DNA from: Methylobacterium sp. E-066
Lineage (GTDB): Bacteria > Pseudomonadota > Alphaproteobacteria > Rhizobiales > Beijerinckiaceae
Reading direction: 5' to 3'
Assembly (NCBI RefSeq): GCF_022829635.1
Contig: NZ_JAKSYO010000079.1
Coordinates: 1-64,000 of the forward strand
DNA length: 64,000 nucleotides
Part shown: one piece after another, positions 18,252 to 27,368 of the stretch
Layout of the letters: each line of letters opens with the position of its first letter
Position numbering within the stretch: position 1 is the stretch's first letter
The notes under the pieces: generated by a model
Databases searched by the model: none
Told to the model about the DNA's origin: nothing
What the model saw: the letters and a program-made list of their open reading frames with translations, nothing else
Program-made: the position numbers and the translations under genes

Positions 18252-19306
18252 GCGGCCCCGACGCCTTCTCCGGCGTGAAGCCGGTCGAGCCGCGCCATCG
18301 GATCGACGAGGCGCAGCTGGCCGCCTGGCTCGCCGCGCATGTCCGCGACTATGCCGGGCCGCTTAACCTGCAGCAGTTCCGCGGCGGCCAGTCGAACCCG
18401 ACCTACCGGCTGGAGACGCCGGGCCAGGCCTACGTGCTGCGGCGCAAGCCGTTCGGTCCGCTCCTGCCCTCCGCGCACGCGGTGGAGCGCGAGTTCCGGG
18501 TGATCGGCGCGCTCTACGGCGAGGGGTTTCCGGTTCCGCGGCCCTTCGCCCTCTGTGAGGACGAAAACATCATCGGCGCGGCCTTCTACGTGATGGAGGC
18601 GGTGGGCGGCACCGTGCACTGGGACGGCACCCTGCCCGGCCTCGACCCGCATGCCCGGCACCGGCACTACGCCACGATGATCGCCACCCTTGCCCGCCTC
18701 CACGCGATCGAGCCGGAGGCGGCGGGCCTCGCCGATTACGGAAAGCCCGGCAACTACTTCGCCCGGCAGATCGATCGCTGGACCCGCCAGTACCGCGCCG
18801 CCGAGGATGGCCGGCTGGAGGATGTCGAGCGCCTGATCGCCTGGCTGCCCCGCACCGTCCCCGAGCAGCAAGGCGCGGCCATCGTCCACGGCGATTACCG
18901 CCTCGACAACCTGATCTTCTCGCCCGATGGCGGCGTCAGCGCGGTGCTCGATTGGGAGCTGTCGACGCTGGGCGATCCGCTCGCCGATTTCAGCTACCTG
19001 CTGATGCACTGGGCTCTGCCGGCGGACGGGCGCAGTTCGCTCGGCGGTCTCGACCTGCCAACCCTCGGCATCCCGACCCGCGACGAGGCGGTGGCGCTCT
19101 ATTGCCGGGCCGCGGGCCGGACTGATCTGCCCGACCTCGACTGGTACTTCGCCTACAACCTGTTCCGGCTGGTCGGCATCCTCCAGGGCGTGGCCGCTCG
19201 CGCCAAGGCCGGCAACGCCGCGAGCGAGCACGCCGCCGCCATGGCGGCGCGGGTGCCGACGCTGGCCGCCTCGGCCTGGGCCTTCGCCGAGCGCGCGGGG
19301 GCCTGA
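18248..19306 (+). CDS. APH-like phosphotransferase (ACAD10/11 kinase domain, LvaA-like)
   Basis: 352 residues. Aminoglycoside phosphotransferase fold: [12 protein letters not shown] (nucleotide loop), YVLRRKPFG (lysine strand), catalytic loop [13 protein letters not shown] with Asp and Asn, and metal motif [20 protein letters not shown] plus DWE is typical of the kinases fused to ACADs in human ACAD10/11 and of LvaA in Pseudomonas, which phosphorylate 4-hydroxyacyl-CoAs, so it is unlikely to be a resistance gene. It overlaps the acyl-CoA dehydrogenase gene by four bases and is followed one base later by an SDR. The substrate is inferred from family and context. Confidence 0.87.
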   Translation: MSGPDAFSGVKPVEPRHRIDEAQLAAWLAAHVRDYAGPLNLQQFRGGQSNPTYRLETPGQAYVLRRKPFGPLLPSAHAVEREFRVIGALYGEGFPVPRPFALCEDENIIGAAFYVMEAVGGTVHWDGTLPGLDPHARHRHYATMIATLARLHAIEPEAAGLADYGKPGNYFARQIDRWTRQYRAAEDGRLEDVERLIAWLPRTVPEQQGAAIVHGDYRLDNLIFSPDGGVSAVLDWELSTLGDPLADFSYLLMHWALPADGRSSLGGLDLPTLGIPTRDEAVALYCRAAGRTDLPDLDWYFAYNLFRLVGILQGVAARAKAGNAASEHAAAMAARVPTLAASAWAFAERAGA

Positions 19307-19307
19307 G

Positions 19308-20090
19308 ATGGATCTCGCCGGCCGCGTTGTCGCCGTCACCGGAGCCGCAAGGGGCATCGGCCGGGCGCTCGCCGAGGCCGCGCAGGCGCGGGGCGCGATC
19401 GTCGTCGCCCTCGACCGGGACGGCGCCGGGGCGGAGGCCGTTGCCGCCCGACTCGGCGGCCGGGCCTACGCGCTGAACGTGGCGGATGCCGCGGCCGTCG
19501 CCGAGATTCTGGCCCGGATCGAGGCCGAGATCGGGCCGGTCGCGCTATACTGCTCCAATGCCGGCATCCTGGAGCGCGACCCCGATCCCGGGCTCGCGAC
19601 CTCGGCCGATCCGGCAAGCTGGGAGCGCGCCTGGTCGGTGAACGTGATGGGCCATGTCCACGCGGCGCGGGTGCTGGTTCCGCTCTGGCTCGCCCGGGGC
19701 GGGGGCGCCTTCCTCGGCACCGTCTCGGCGGCCGGATTGCTGAGCCAGATCGGCAGCGCCACCTATTCGGCCACCAAGCACGCCGCCCTCGCCTTCCTGG
19801 AGCACATCGCCATCGCGCATGCCGAGGACGGCATCCGGGTCGCCGCCCTGTGCCCGCAGGGTGTCGACACCGCCATGCTCGGGGCGGCCAGCGCCGCCGC
19901 CCGCGACGGCGTGCTCGCGCCCGCCTCCGTGGCCGAGGCGGCCTTCGACGGGCTCGCGATGGGCCGGTTCCTGATCCTGCCGCATCCGCAGGTCGCGGAC
20001 TACGCCCGCCGCCGGGCCGACGACCCCGAGCGCTGGCTCGCCGGCATGGCGCGCCTGCGCCGGTCGATGCTGGCGGAGTCGGAGCTGTGA
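19308..20090 (+). CDS. short-chain dehydrogenase/reductase (first of pair)
   Basis: 260 residues. TGAARGIGRALAEA cofactor motif near residues 11-24, SNAG as the NNAG variant, GTVSAAGLLSQIGSATYSATKHAAL with the catalytic Ser and YSATK. The longer C-terminus (PASVAEAAFDGLAMGRFLILPHPQ, then RWLAGMARLRRSM) marks the cP2 type of SDR. It starts one base after the kinase stop. In an lva-like pathway an SDR interconverts 4-keto and 4-hydroxyacyl-CoA (LvaD), which either SDR here could do. Confidence 0.86.
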   Translation: MDLAGRVVAVTGAARGIGRALAEAAQARGAIVVALDRDGAGAEAVAARLGGRAYALNVADAAAVAEILARIEAEIGPVALYCSNAGILERDPDPGLATSADPASWERAWSVNVMGHVHAARVLVPLWLARGGGAFLGTVSAAGLLSQIGSATYSATKHAALAFLEHIAIAHAEDGIRVAALCPQGVDTAMLGAASAAARDGVLAPASVAEAAFDGLAMGRFLILPHPQVADYARRRADDPERWLAGMARLRRSMLAESEL

Positions 20091-20139
20091 CGATGGCCGG
20101 CGTCGGACGATCGGACCGCCGGCCGAGCGTGGCGCGGGT

Positions 20140-20236
20140 CCCCTCTCCCGAGCGGGAGAGGGACAGGGTGAGGGGACAGGTCTTTCCGGAAAACGCGCAC
20201 CCCTCACCCCAACCCTCTCCCGCACGGGAGAGGGGG
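20140..20236. repeat. palindromic repeat B, copy 1
   Basis: About 97 bases: left arm CCCTCTCCCGAGCGGGAGAGG with ACAGGGTGAGGGGAC, right arm CCCCTCACCCCAACCCTCTC followed by CGCACGGGAGAGGG. Both arms are themselves palindromic and also pair with each other. Lies between the two SDR genes of one operon. Further copies at 26.6 and 58.1 kb. Confidence 0.87.
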
Positions 20237-20331
20237 CGCGTCGCGTCCATCGCCGGCCGACTGGTGAACTTCAGAGCCGACAGAACCGGCAGAGATGGCG
20301 CGTGCCGCCCCGTCTGGAGAAAAGCCAGCCC

Positions 20332-21102
20332 ATGTCCCTGTTCGATCTGACCGACAAGGTCGCGCTGATCACCGGCTCGTCCCGGGGCATCGGCCGGGCG
20401 ATCGCCCTGCGGATGGCCGAGCACGGCGCCCGGGTGGTGATCTCGTCGCGCAAGCGCGAGGCCTGCGACACCGTGGTGGCCGAGATCGAGGCCGCCCACG
20501 GCCCGGGCCGCGCGGTGGCGATCCCGGCCAGCATCTCCGTGAAGGCGGAGCTGGAGGATCTGGTCGCTGAGACCGAAGCCCGGCTCGGTCCGGTGGACGT
20601 GCTGGTCTGCAACGCCGCCAGCAACCCGTATTACGGGCCGCTCGCCGGCATCTCGGACGCCCAGTTCCGCAAGATCCTGGAGAACAACGTCCTGTCGAAC
20701 CACTGGCTGATCCAGATGGTCGCCCCCGGCATGGTCGCGCGGCGGGACGGGGCGATCGTGATCGTCTCCTCGATCGGCGCGCTGAAGGGGTCGCCGGTGA
20801 TCGGCGCCTACAACGTCTCCAAGGCCGCCGACCTTCAGCTCGCACGCAACTACGCGGTGGAATACGGCCCGGCCAATGTCCGGGTGAACTGCCTCTGCCC
20901 GGGGCTGATCCGCACCGATTTCGCCCGGGCCCTGTGGGAGGATCCCGAGATGCTGGCCTCCACCACCGACGCCGCGCCGCTTGGCCGGATCGGCGAGCCC
21001 GACGAGATCGCGGGGGCGGCCGTGTTCCTGGCCTCCCCGGCTGGCCGGTTCGTCACCGGCCAGGCGCTGGTGATCGACGGCGGCGTGACGATCGCCCGAT
21101 GA
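20332..21102 (+). CDS. short-chain dehydrogenase/reductase (second of pair)
   Basis: 256 residues, a classical SDR: TGSSRGIGRAIALRM near residues 13-27, VLVCNAASNPYYGP in place of NNAG, IVIVSSIGALKGSPVIGAYNVSKAADLQLARN with catalytic Ser and YxxxK, and GQALVIDGGVTIAR at the end. The C-N-A-A-S-N form is common in peroxisomal-like and DHRS4-type SDRs. The start at 20,332 is set by the conserved N-terminus. It overlaps the acyl-CoA synthetase gene by four bases (ATGA), a sign of one pathway. Confidence 0.87.
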   Translation: MSLFDLTDKVALITGSSRGIGRAIALRMAEHGARVVISSRKREACDTVVAEIEAAHGPGRAVAIPASISVKAELEDLVAETEARLGPVDVLVCNAASNPYYGPLAGISDAQFRKILENNVLSNHWLIQMVAPGMVARRDGAIVIVSSIGALKGSPVIGAYNVSKAADLQLARNYAVEYGPANVRVNCLCPGLIRTDFARALWEDPEMLASTTDAAPLGRIGEPDEIAGAAVFLASPAGRFVTGQALVIDGGVTIAR

Positions 21103-22871
21103 ACCCCGATCCCCGCCTCCCCGCCGGCTGGCCGGCCCTCTCCTTCCGCGACGCGGAAGCCCGGCTCACGGCGCCCGATGCGCCCTTCGCGATCGCCACG
21201 GTGCCGATCCGCGGCGTGCCGACCCGGATCTGGACGACCGCGCCGCCGACCCTGCGCGCCCTGTTTCGCATCGCCCGAGGGCACGGGGACAAAACCTTCG
21301 TGGTCTACCGGGACGAGCGCGTCACCTTTACAGGCTTCGCTCGCGCCGCGACCGCCCTGGCCCATGCCCTCGTGGCGGCGGGGGTCTGCAAGGGCGACCG
21401 GGTCGCGATCGCTCTGCGCAACCTGCCGGAATGGCCGGTCTGCTATTACGGCGCCCTGCTGGCCGGGGCGATCGCGACGCCGCTCAACGCCTGGTGGACC
21501 GGGCCGGAACTGGCCTACGCGCTCCAGCATTCCGGCGCACGGGTGCTGATCGCCGACGGGGCGCGGTTCGAGCGCATCGCGCTGCACCGGGCCGAGTGCC
21601 CGGCCCTGGAGCGGATTCTTGTCACGCGGATGGAGCCTGACGACCGGGCGACGCCGCTCTCCGCGGTGATCGGCCCGGTGGCGGATTGGGCCGCCCTGCC
21701 CGACCGGGCCCCGCCCGACATCGCCCTCGACCCCGAGGACGACGCGACCCTGTTCTACACCTCGGGCACCACAGGCCGGCCCAAGGGCGCGGTCGGCACG
21801 CACCGGGCGGCGGCGACCACCGTGATGGCCTATCCCTATTCCGCGTCGCGCAGTGCCCTGCGTCGGGGCGAAGCGCCGCCGAGGCCCGACCCGTCCGCGC
21901 CGCAGCGGGCCTCGCTGCTGGTGATTCCGCTGTTCCACGTCACCGGCTGCCACGCGAGCCTCGGGGCGGCGCTCTATGGCGGCCATCGCCTGGTGATGAT
22001 GCATCGCTGGGACGCCCACGAGGCCCTCGACCTGATCGACCGGGAGGGCTGCACCGGCGCCGGCGGCGTGCCGACCATCGCCTGGCAGCTCGCGACTGCC
22101 GCCCGGGAGGCAGGCCGGCCCCTGCCAAGCCTCGATTCGGTGACCTATGGCGGCGCGCCAGCGGCCGGCGACCTGGTGCGCGCGCTCGGCGAGGCCTTCC
22201 CGAATGCGGCCCCCGCCACCGGCTGGGGCATGACCGAGACCTCGGCGACTTTCACCCATCACCAAGCCGAGGATTATCGCGCCCATCCCGAATCCTGCGG
22301 TCCGCCCCTCCCGGTCTGCGAGGTGCGGATCCTCGACCCGCTCGGGCAGGATCTCCCGCCGGGCAGCGTCGGAGAACTCTGCGTGAAGGGCCCGAACGTC
22401 GTCCGCGGCTACTGGGACGACCCAAACGCCACCGCCGAAGTGCTCTCGGAGGGCTGGCTGCGCACCGGCGACCTCGCCCGCGCCGATGACGAGGGGTTCC
22501 TGACCATCGTCGACCGGATCAAGGACATGCTGATCCGCGGCGGCGAGAACATCTATTGCTGCGAGGTCGAGAACGCCCTCTACGCGCATCCAGATGTGAT
22601 CGACGCCGTGGTGCTGGCCGTGCCCCACCCGACGTTGGGCGAGGAGCCCGGCGCGATCGTGGCGCTGGCCGAGGGCGCCCGGACCGGGCCGGAGGAGATC
22701 CGGGCCTTCGCGGCCGAGCGGCTCGCAGCCTTCAAGGTGCCGGTGCGCGTAATCGTCTGGGACGGGCTCCTGCCCCGCAACCCCGCCGGCAAGATCCTGC
22801 GGGCGCCGCTGCGGACGGTGTTCGCGGAGGTTTCAGCTCAGAACGGCTCGCCCTCGTCGTCCGGCCGGTAG
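21099..22871 (+). CDS. AMP-binding acyl-CoA synthetase
   Basis: 590 residues, normal for the ANL superfamily. ATP-binding P-loop TLFYTSGTTGRPKGAVGTH, then TYGGAPAAGDL, TGWGMTETSATF, the acid motif GWLRTGDLAR and the catalytic-lysine tail LPRNPAGKILRAPLR. Related to medium-chain or cyclohexane carboxylate-type CoA ligases. It probably activates the carboxylic acid that the acyl-CoA dehydrogenase, kinase and SDRs then process (LvaE-like role). It overlaps the upstream SDR by four bases, and its end overlaps the convergent gene at 22,838 by 34 bases. Confidence 0.9.
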   Translation: MNPDPRLPAGWPALSFRDAEARLTAPDAPFAIATVPIRGVPTRIWTTAPPTLRALFRIARGHGDKTFVVYRDERVTFTGFARAATALAHALVAAGVCKGDRVAIALRNLPEWPVCYYGALLAGAIATPLNAWWTGPELAYALQHSGARVLIADGARFERIALHRAECPALERILVTRMEPDDRATPLSAVIGPVADWAALPDRAPPDIALDPEDDATLFYTSGTTGRPKGAVGTHRAAATTVMAYPYSASRSALRRGEAPPRPDPSAPQRASLLVIPLFHVTGCHASLGAALYGGHRLVMMHRWDAHEALDLIDREGCTGAGGVPTIAWQLATAAREAGRPLPSLDSVTYGGAPAAGDLVRALGEAFPNAAPATGWGMTETSATFTHHQAEDYRAHPESCGPPLPVCEVRILDPLGQDLPPGSVGELCVKGPNVVRGYWDDPNATAEVLSEGWLRTGDLARADDEGFLTIVDRIKDMLIRGGENIYCCEVENALYAHPDVIDAVVLAVPHPTLGEEPGAIVALAEGARTGPEEIRAFAAERLAAFKVPVRVIVWDGLLPRNPAGKILRAPLRTVFAEVSAQNGSPSSSGR

Positions 22872-23386
22872 ACCCGCAGGGACCGGCCGTCCGGGAACTC
22901 CACCGAGCGGCGGCGCACGACCAGGTAGCCGGCGGCCTCCGCGGCGCGCAGGCGCTCCAGCCGCTCGTCGGCATAGCCCGGGCCGTAATTGTAGGCGCGG
23001 TAGCGCGGGTAGCCGTCCGGCAGCGGTGGAGGCGGCGGTGCGATCGCGACCATCCTGTGCGGACGGATGGGCCGAGCCGGGGCTGCGGCGACGCGCGGCC
23101 GGTGCGGGATGACGGCGACCGGCTTGAGTGCCGGGGCGGGATGGCGGGTCGCGACCCGTTTCGGGACGGCCCGAGCGGCGACCGCCTTTCGCGCCGGGGC
23201 CGCAGCGGCAGGCGTCGACGCAGGCGGCGGAACGGCTTTCTGAGCCTCGGCCGGACTCGCCGCCGGGGCCGCCTTGCGGGCCGGCGGATCGGTCCAGCCC
23301 GAGGCCTGCTCGGCCCGCGCGCCGGTCGCGCTCAGGGCGAGGGACAGGATGAGAGCGGCGAGACTCGTTCGTGCACCGTACGGCAT
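22838..23386 (-). CDS. hypothetical secreted Ala/Pro-rich protein
   Basis: 182 residues starting at 23,386. Signal peptide at residues 1-25 (SLAALILSLALSATGARAEQ). The middle is low-complexity Ala/Pro/Lys/Arg and ends in a run of prolines (APPPPPLPDG). The C-terminal 55 residues look folded: YRAYNYGPGYADERLERLRAAEAAGYLVVRRRSVEF, followed by GRSLRVYRPDDE. No known domain recognised. It is convergent with the acyl-CoA synthetase gene (34-base overlap) and divergent from the P450 operon. An envelope location is inferred. Confidence 0.7.
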   Translation of the reverse strand: MPYGARTSLAALILSLALSATGARAEQASGWTDPPARKAAPAASPAEAQKAVPPPASTPAAAAPARKAVAARAVPKRVATRHPAPALKPVAVIPHRPRVAAAPARPIRPHRMVAIAPPPPPLPDGYPRYRAYNYGPGYADERLERLRAAEAAGYLVVRRRSVEFPDGRSLRVYRPDDEGEPF

Positions 23387-23513
23387 GGTGCCCTCCTGAG
23401 ATCGCGGGACTTCGGGACGGTCCGCGGGGCGGCGTGACAATAGAGCGAACCGTCGCGAAGGGGAATTCCGCCGCTTCAATTCGACGGCGATCCCCCAGGA
23501 CATTTTTAGATCA

Positions 23514-23573
23514 GTGAATCGGTTCAGCTTCGGATCGACAATCCCTTCGTTGGGGGCGAGAATCCCGATTCAC
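23514..23573. other. 60-base inverted-repeat structure upstream of the P450 operon
   Basis: GTGAATCGG (23,514-23,522) and CCGATTCAC (23,565-23,573) are perfect 9-base complements enclosing 42 bases that themselves contain AATCCC/GGGGGCG-type pairing. It lies in the 284-base divergent gap between the secreted-protein gene and the ferredoxin gene. It could be a regulator site, a structured leader or a decayed repeat. It is not a tRNA (no matching arms or anticodon loop). Confidence 0.4.
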
Positions 23574-23670
23574 GGCCGCGATACGCCTAGCGAACTAATT
23601 CACAATCACCCTGCGACGGCGTTGCTGCAACCCTCGCGGAACCCGCCGCCTCCGCCACGGTTGCATCGGC

Positions 23671-23916
23671 ATGTCCGTCCCCGCCGATGCGTCCTCCGGC
23701 CCAGCACCCGGCTTGCGGGTGAGCGTCGATCTCAACCTCTGCCAGGCCTATGCCCAGTGCTGCTACGCGGCGCCGCGGTCCTTCCGGATCGAGGGGCATG
23801 AAGCCCTGATCTACGATCCCGCCCCGGCCGCTGAGGATCGCGCCGACATCGAGCGGGCGCGCGTCGCCTGCCCGGTCCAGGCGATCCGGGTCGAGGATCC
23901 GGGGCGGGGCGCCTGA
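23671..23916 (+). CDS. ferredoxin of P450 system
   Basis: 81 residues, a small 3Fe-4S/4Fe-4S ferredoxin of the kind that serves bacterial P450s. Motifs: VSVDLNLCQAYAQCCYAAP (first cysteines) and RVACPVQAI (last CP). The residue at the usual second-cysteine position of the first motif is alanine, as in 3Fe-4S P450 ferredoxins. It carries electrons from the reductase encoded next (2-base gap) to the P450 two genes on. Start at 23,671 is the only ATG near the domain. Confidence 0.88.
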   Translation: MSVPADASSGPAPGLRVSVDLNLCQAYAQCCYAAPRSFRIEGHEALIYDPAPAAEDRADIERARVACPVQAIRVEDPGRGA

Positions 23917-23917
23917 G

Positions 23918-25192
23918 ATGGCACCAATGTCGGACCGTGCGGTGGTGGTGGGCGCCGGGCTCGCCGCCTTGCGCGGCGCGGAGGCGATGCGCGAGGCCGG
24001 GTTTTCCGGCCCGCTGACCATCGTCGGCGCCGAGCCGTACCGGCCCTATGACCGCCCGCCCCTCTCGAAACATGTCCTGGCCGGCGAGATCCAGGCTGAT
24101 GCGACCACCCTGCCGAGCAGCCTCGGCGCGGATGTGGATTGGCGGCTCGGCAGCCCGGTCACCCGCCTCGACCGCGAATCCCGCACCCTGCATCGTGCGG
24201 ATGGGGGCACCCTGCTCTACGACCGCCTGCTGATCGCCACCGGCACCCGTGCCCGGGCTTGGCCGAACCCGCATGAGGGACGGCTCTCCGGCGTGTTCAC
24301 CCTGCGCGGGCGGGACGATGCCGCCGCCCTGCGGGCCGCCCTCGCCGCCGGCCCCCGGCGGGTGCTGGTGATCGGCGCCGGCTTCATCGGCTGCGAGGTC
24401 GCCAGCCTGTGCCGGCAACTCGGCCTGCCCGCGACCCTGGTCGAGCCCGGCCCGACGCCTCTGGGCCGGGTCCTCGGCAGCGCGGTCGGGGCGTTCATCG
24501 GTGCGATGCTTGAGGGCCGGGGCGTCGATCTGCGCAGCGGCAGCGAGGTCGAGTGGCTGGAGGGCGAGGGCGGCCGGTTCGTGCGCGCCCACCTGACCGA
24601 CGGCACCCGTATCGATGCGGATGTGGCGGTGATCGCCCTCGGGGCCGTCCGCAACACCGAATGGCTCGACGGGTCCGGCCTTTCGGCGGATCCGGGCGGC
24701 GTCGATTGCGACGCGGCGGGCTTCGTCCTCGACACCGAGGGGCAGCCCGATCCGCGCATCGCCGCGGCCGGCGACGTTGCGCGCTTCCCCCACCCGCTCT
24801 ACGGCGGCCGGCGCGTGGCGCTGGAGCATTGGAGCCACGCCGTGATGCAAGGCACCCACGCCGGACAGCTTCTGGCCGGGGCGAAGCCCGCGAGTCCCTA
24901 CGCGGCGCTGCCGACCTTCTGGTCCACGCAGGGCGATGTGGTGGTCAAGTCCGCCGGCCTGACCGAGGGCGCGGATGCCGTGGCGTTCACCCAGGGCGAG
25001 CCGGGCTCCGGGCGCTTCATCGCCGTCTATGGCCGGGCGGGGCGCTGCATCGCCGCCGTATCGGTGGATTCCGCCCGCTGGCTGCCGGCCCATGCCGAGC
25101 TGGTCGCCGCCGGCGCGCCGTTCCCGCCGCAGGGGGCCGCGGCCGACCGCCCGTCGCGGGGGATCATGGTCCTCGCCCCGGGCTTTCCCTGA
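23918..25192 (+). CDS. FAD-dependent ferredoxin reductase of P450 system
   Basis: 424 residues. FAD-binding GAGLAALRGAEAMREAG near the start, the family YRPYDRPPLSKHVL motif, a central NAD-binding VLVIGAGFIGCEVASLCRQLG, and the C-terminal GDVARFP FAD motif with VALEHWSHAVMQG. This is the putidaredoxin reductase/rhodocoxin reductase type that passes electrons from NAD(P)H to a small ferredoxin. An alternative ATG nine bases on (23,927) is equally plausible. Operon with the ferredoxin and P450. Confidence 0.9.
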   Translation: MAPMSDRAVVVGAGLAALRGAEAMREAGFSGPLTIVGAEPYRPYDRPPLSKHVLAGEIQADATTLPSSLGADVDWRLGSPVTRLDRESRTLHRADGGTLLYDRLLIATGTRARAWPNPHEGRLSGVFTLRGRDDAAALRAALAAGPRRVLVIGAGFIGCEVASLCRQLGLPATLVEPGPTPLGRVLGSAVGAFIGAMLEGRGVDLRSGSEVEWLEGEGGRFVRAHLTDGTRIDADVAVIALGAVRNTEWLDGSGLSADPGGVDCDAAGFVLDTEGQPDPRIAAAGDVARFPHPLYGGRRVALEHWSHAVMQGTHAGQLLAGAKPASPYAALPTFWSTQGDVVVKSAGLTEGADAVAFTQGEPGSGRFIAVYGRAGRCIAAVSVDSARWLPAHAELVAAGAPFPPQGAAADRPSRGIMVLAPGFP

Positions 25193-25202
25193 GGACACCC
25201 CC

Positions 25203-26456
25203 ATGCCTGACGCCACCCTCCTCGACCAGGTCAAGGATTTCGCCAACCGGGCGGACCCCTATCCGATCTACGCCAAGCTGCGGAAGAATCCGGTCTCGCG
25301 CCAGGACGACGGGACCGAATCCGGGACCTGGGTCGCCGCGACACACGGCACGATCGCGAGCCTGCTGCAGGATCCGCGGGTCAGCTCCGAGACCCTGCCC
25401 CCGGCCGACCGGCCCCGCACCGGCAATCCCCTCACCGACCTGATCGTCAAACCGCTCAAGGACTGGATGATGGACCGGCACCGGGTCTTCATCTTCCGGG
25501 ATCCGCCGGACCACGACGTCCTGCGCGCGTCCGTGATGCACCAGTTCTCCCGCGCGCGGATCCAGGCGATGCGGACCCGGTCCGAGCGGCTGGTGGCCGA
25601 CCTGCTCGACGAGAAGCGTGATGCCCGGGAGATCGACGCCGTCGACGACCTCGCCTACCCGCTCCCCGTGACGGTGATCTGCGAGCTGTTCGGCGTGCCC
25701 CGGGAGGACGAGCCAAAATTCCACGGCTGGGCGACCCAGCTCGCCACGGCGCTCGAACCCGACAGCCTGTCCGACACCGAGATCCGCGCCGCGAACAGCC
25801 GGACCTTCGACGCGATCGGCGGCTACATGGCCGACCTGATCAAGGAGAAGCGCCGGCACCCGCAGGACGACATGCTCTCGGGCCTCGCCAACGAGGCGAC
25901 GCCGGAGGGCGCGAAGATGGGCGATTACGACTTGGTCGCCACCTCGATCCTGATGCTGGTGGCCGGCCACGAGACCACCGTGAATCTGATCACCAACGGG
26001 CTGCTGACGCTGCTGCGCCACCCCGACGAGCTGGAGCGCCTGCGCCAGGATCCCGGCCGTGCCCCTCGGCTGATCGAGGAATTGCTGCGCTACGAGCCGC
26101 CCGTGCAGTTCCGGACCCGGAAGACGCTGTCTTCCATCGACATCGCCGGTGTCACGATCCCCGAAGGCGCCGACCTCGTCCTGCTGCTCGCTTCCGGCAA
26201 CCGCGACGCCGCCATGTTCCCGGATCCCGACCGCTTCGACCCGGACCGCACCGGCACCCGCCATCTCGGCTTCGGCGGCAGCCTGCATTACTGCGTCGGG
26301 GCACCGCTCGCTCGGTTCGAGGCCGAGGCGGCGCTCACGGCGCTCGCCCGCCGGCTCAAGGCCCCCCGGCTGATCGAAGACCCGCCGCCCTACCGGTCCG
26401 GAGCCGCCCTGCGCGGGCCGGAGCACCTGCGGGTGGCGATCGACGGGATTGTTTGA
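25203..26456 (+). CDS. cytochrome P450
   Basis: 417 residues, soluble bacterial P450. I-helix AGHETT at 254-259, ExxR at 293-296 (EELLRYEPP), heme loop FGGSLHYCVGAPLAR with the axial cysteine at residue 364. Ten bases after the reductase gene, so the three genes form a self-contained class I monooxygenase. Substrate not predictable; the sequence looks most like the many CYP families with a VQFRTR motif after ExxR. Confidence 0.92.
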   Translation: MPDATLLDQVKDFANRADPYPIYAKLRKNPVSRQDDGTESGTWVAATHGTIASLLQDPRVSSETLPPADRPRTGNPLTDLIVKPLKDWMMDRHRVFIFRDPPDHDVLRASVMHQFSRARIQAMRTRSERLVADLLDEKRDAREIDAVDDLAYPLPVTVICELFGVPREDEPKFHGWATQLATALEPDSLSDTEIRAANSRTFDAIGGYMADLIKEKRRHPQDDMLSGLANEATPEGAKMGDYDLVATSILMLVAGHETTVNLITNGLLTLLRHPDELERLRQDPGRAPRLIEELLRYEPPVQFRTRKTLSSIDIAGVTIPEGADLVLLLASGNRDAAMFPDPDRFDPDRTGTRHLGFGGSLHYCVGAPLARFEAEAALTALARRLKAPRLIEDPPPYRSGAALRGPEHLRVAIDGIV

Positions 26457-26876
26457 GTCCTATTGGGAGGGTGCCGATCGAAGTTGAACTGCGTGCACGT
26501 TCCCTCAGCCCAGAGAGGATACGGTCTTCACGCATAGCGTTCAGGCCGGTGCGCATCCTGAAAGGACGCTCAATCCAGAGCGCGCGCCCTCCCTCCCCCG
26601 CAGAGCTACGATGTTCACACATCGGCTTGCGAAGGCTGCCACGCGCCCCCTCTCCCGTGCGGGAGAGGGTTGGGGTGAGGGACCAGGTCTGTCCGGAAAG
26701 CGCGCATCCCTCACCCTGTCCCTCTCCCGCACGGGAGAGGGGACCCGCGCCACTTCCGGGGATGTGGGAATCCGATAGCCCGCAGAGGGGGAAGGGAGAG
26801 GCGCGTGCTCACGCAGCCGTTGGCATCTTCCGTGCAAGCCGGGAGAGGCCCGTAAAGGCCTCGTTGCGCCCGTCCC
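26457..26876. other. 420-base gap between P450 and VOC genes
   Basis: Holds repeat B copy 2 (26,646-26,742, listed separately) between two convergent genes. The rest has no convincing gene, RNA or promoter. Confidence 0.5.
26646..26742. repeat. palindromic repeat B, copy 2
   Basis: CCCCTCTCCCGTGCGGGAGA at the left with GGGTGAGGGACCAGG, and CCTCACCCTGTCCCTCTC followed by CGCACGGGAGAGGG at the right. Same plan and length as the copies at 20.1 and 58.1 kb. Lies between two convergent genes. Confidence 0.88.
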
Positions 26877-27260
26877 TCAGATGGTAATCTCGATCGGCGT
26901 TCCGTCCGGCATGGCGATCACTGCTTCGTAGAAACCATCGCCGGTGCGGCGCGCCGGCGACGTGAGGCAGCCATCCGTGGCGCAGCGGGCCGCGAGGGCG
27001 TCGACGGCCTCGACGCTGCCGAGGGCGATCGCCACATGCGCCCAGCCGACGCGCTCGTCGTGCGTCCCGTCCGCGACCCAGGGCGCGGTCATCAGTTCGA
27101 TCTGCGCGCCGTCCCCGGGCAGGGTGACGAACCGGGACACGAATCCCTTCTGCCGCTGGCTGTGGTACGGCGCGCCGATCTCGGCATCGAAATAGCGCCG
27201 CCAGAAGGCTGAGGCCGTATCCAGGTCGTGGGTCCACAGGGCGACATGGGCGAAGCGCAT
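26877..27260 (-). CDS. VOC family (glyoxalase-like) protein
   Basis: 127 residues, a typical single-subunit vicinal-oxygen-chelate protein: MRFAHVALWTHDLDTASAFWRR (first beta-alpha-beta with the metal-side His), GAQIELM, RVGWAHVAIALGSVEAVDAL (second module) and GFYEAVIAMPDGTPIEI. Members bind a divalent metal and act on small electrophiles, or bind drugs; the reaction here is unknown. Start 27,260 is the conserved one; the longer frame to 27,302 adds unconserved residues. Confidence 0.85.
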   Translation of the reverse strand: MRFAHVALWTHDLDTASAFWRRYFDAEIGAPYHSQRQKGFVSRFVTLPGDGAQIELMTAPWVADGTHDERVGWAHVAIALGSVEAVDALAARCATDGCLTSPARRTGDGFYEAVIAMPDGTPIEITI

Positions 27261-27368
27261 CGGGCCGGTCCCTTGCGAGCGTGAGCCTTCCGAAACCCGC
27301 ACGGTCGCCGACCCGGCCCGGTGCCGTCTACCACCCCAAAGTTGATGCGCCCCGTCCGGTCCGCTCTC

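Noticed and set aside
18248..19306. Aminoglycoside resistance phosphotransferase
   Set aside because: [11 protein letters not shown] motifs and the fused-gene-like context with an acyl-CoA dehydrogenase point to an ACAD10/11-type metabolic kinase.
23514..23573. Possible tRNA from the long inverted repeat before the P450 operon
   Set aside because: Stem spacing, lack of D/T arms and no CCA-like end do not fit a tRNA.
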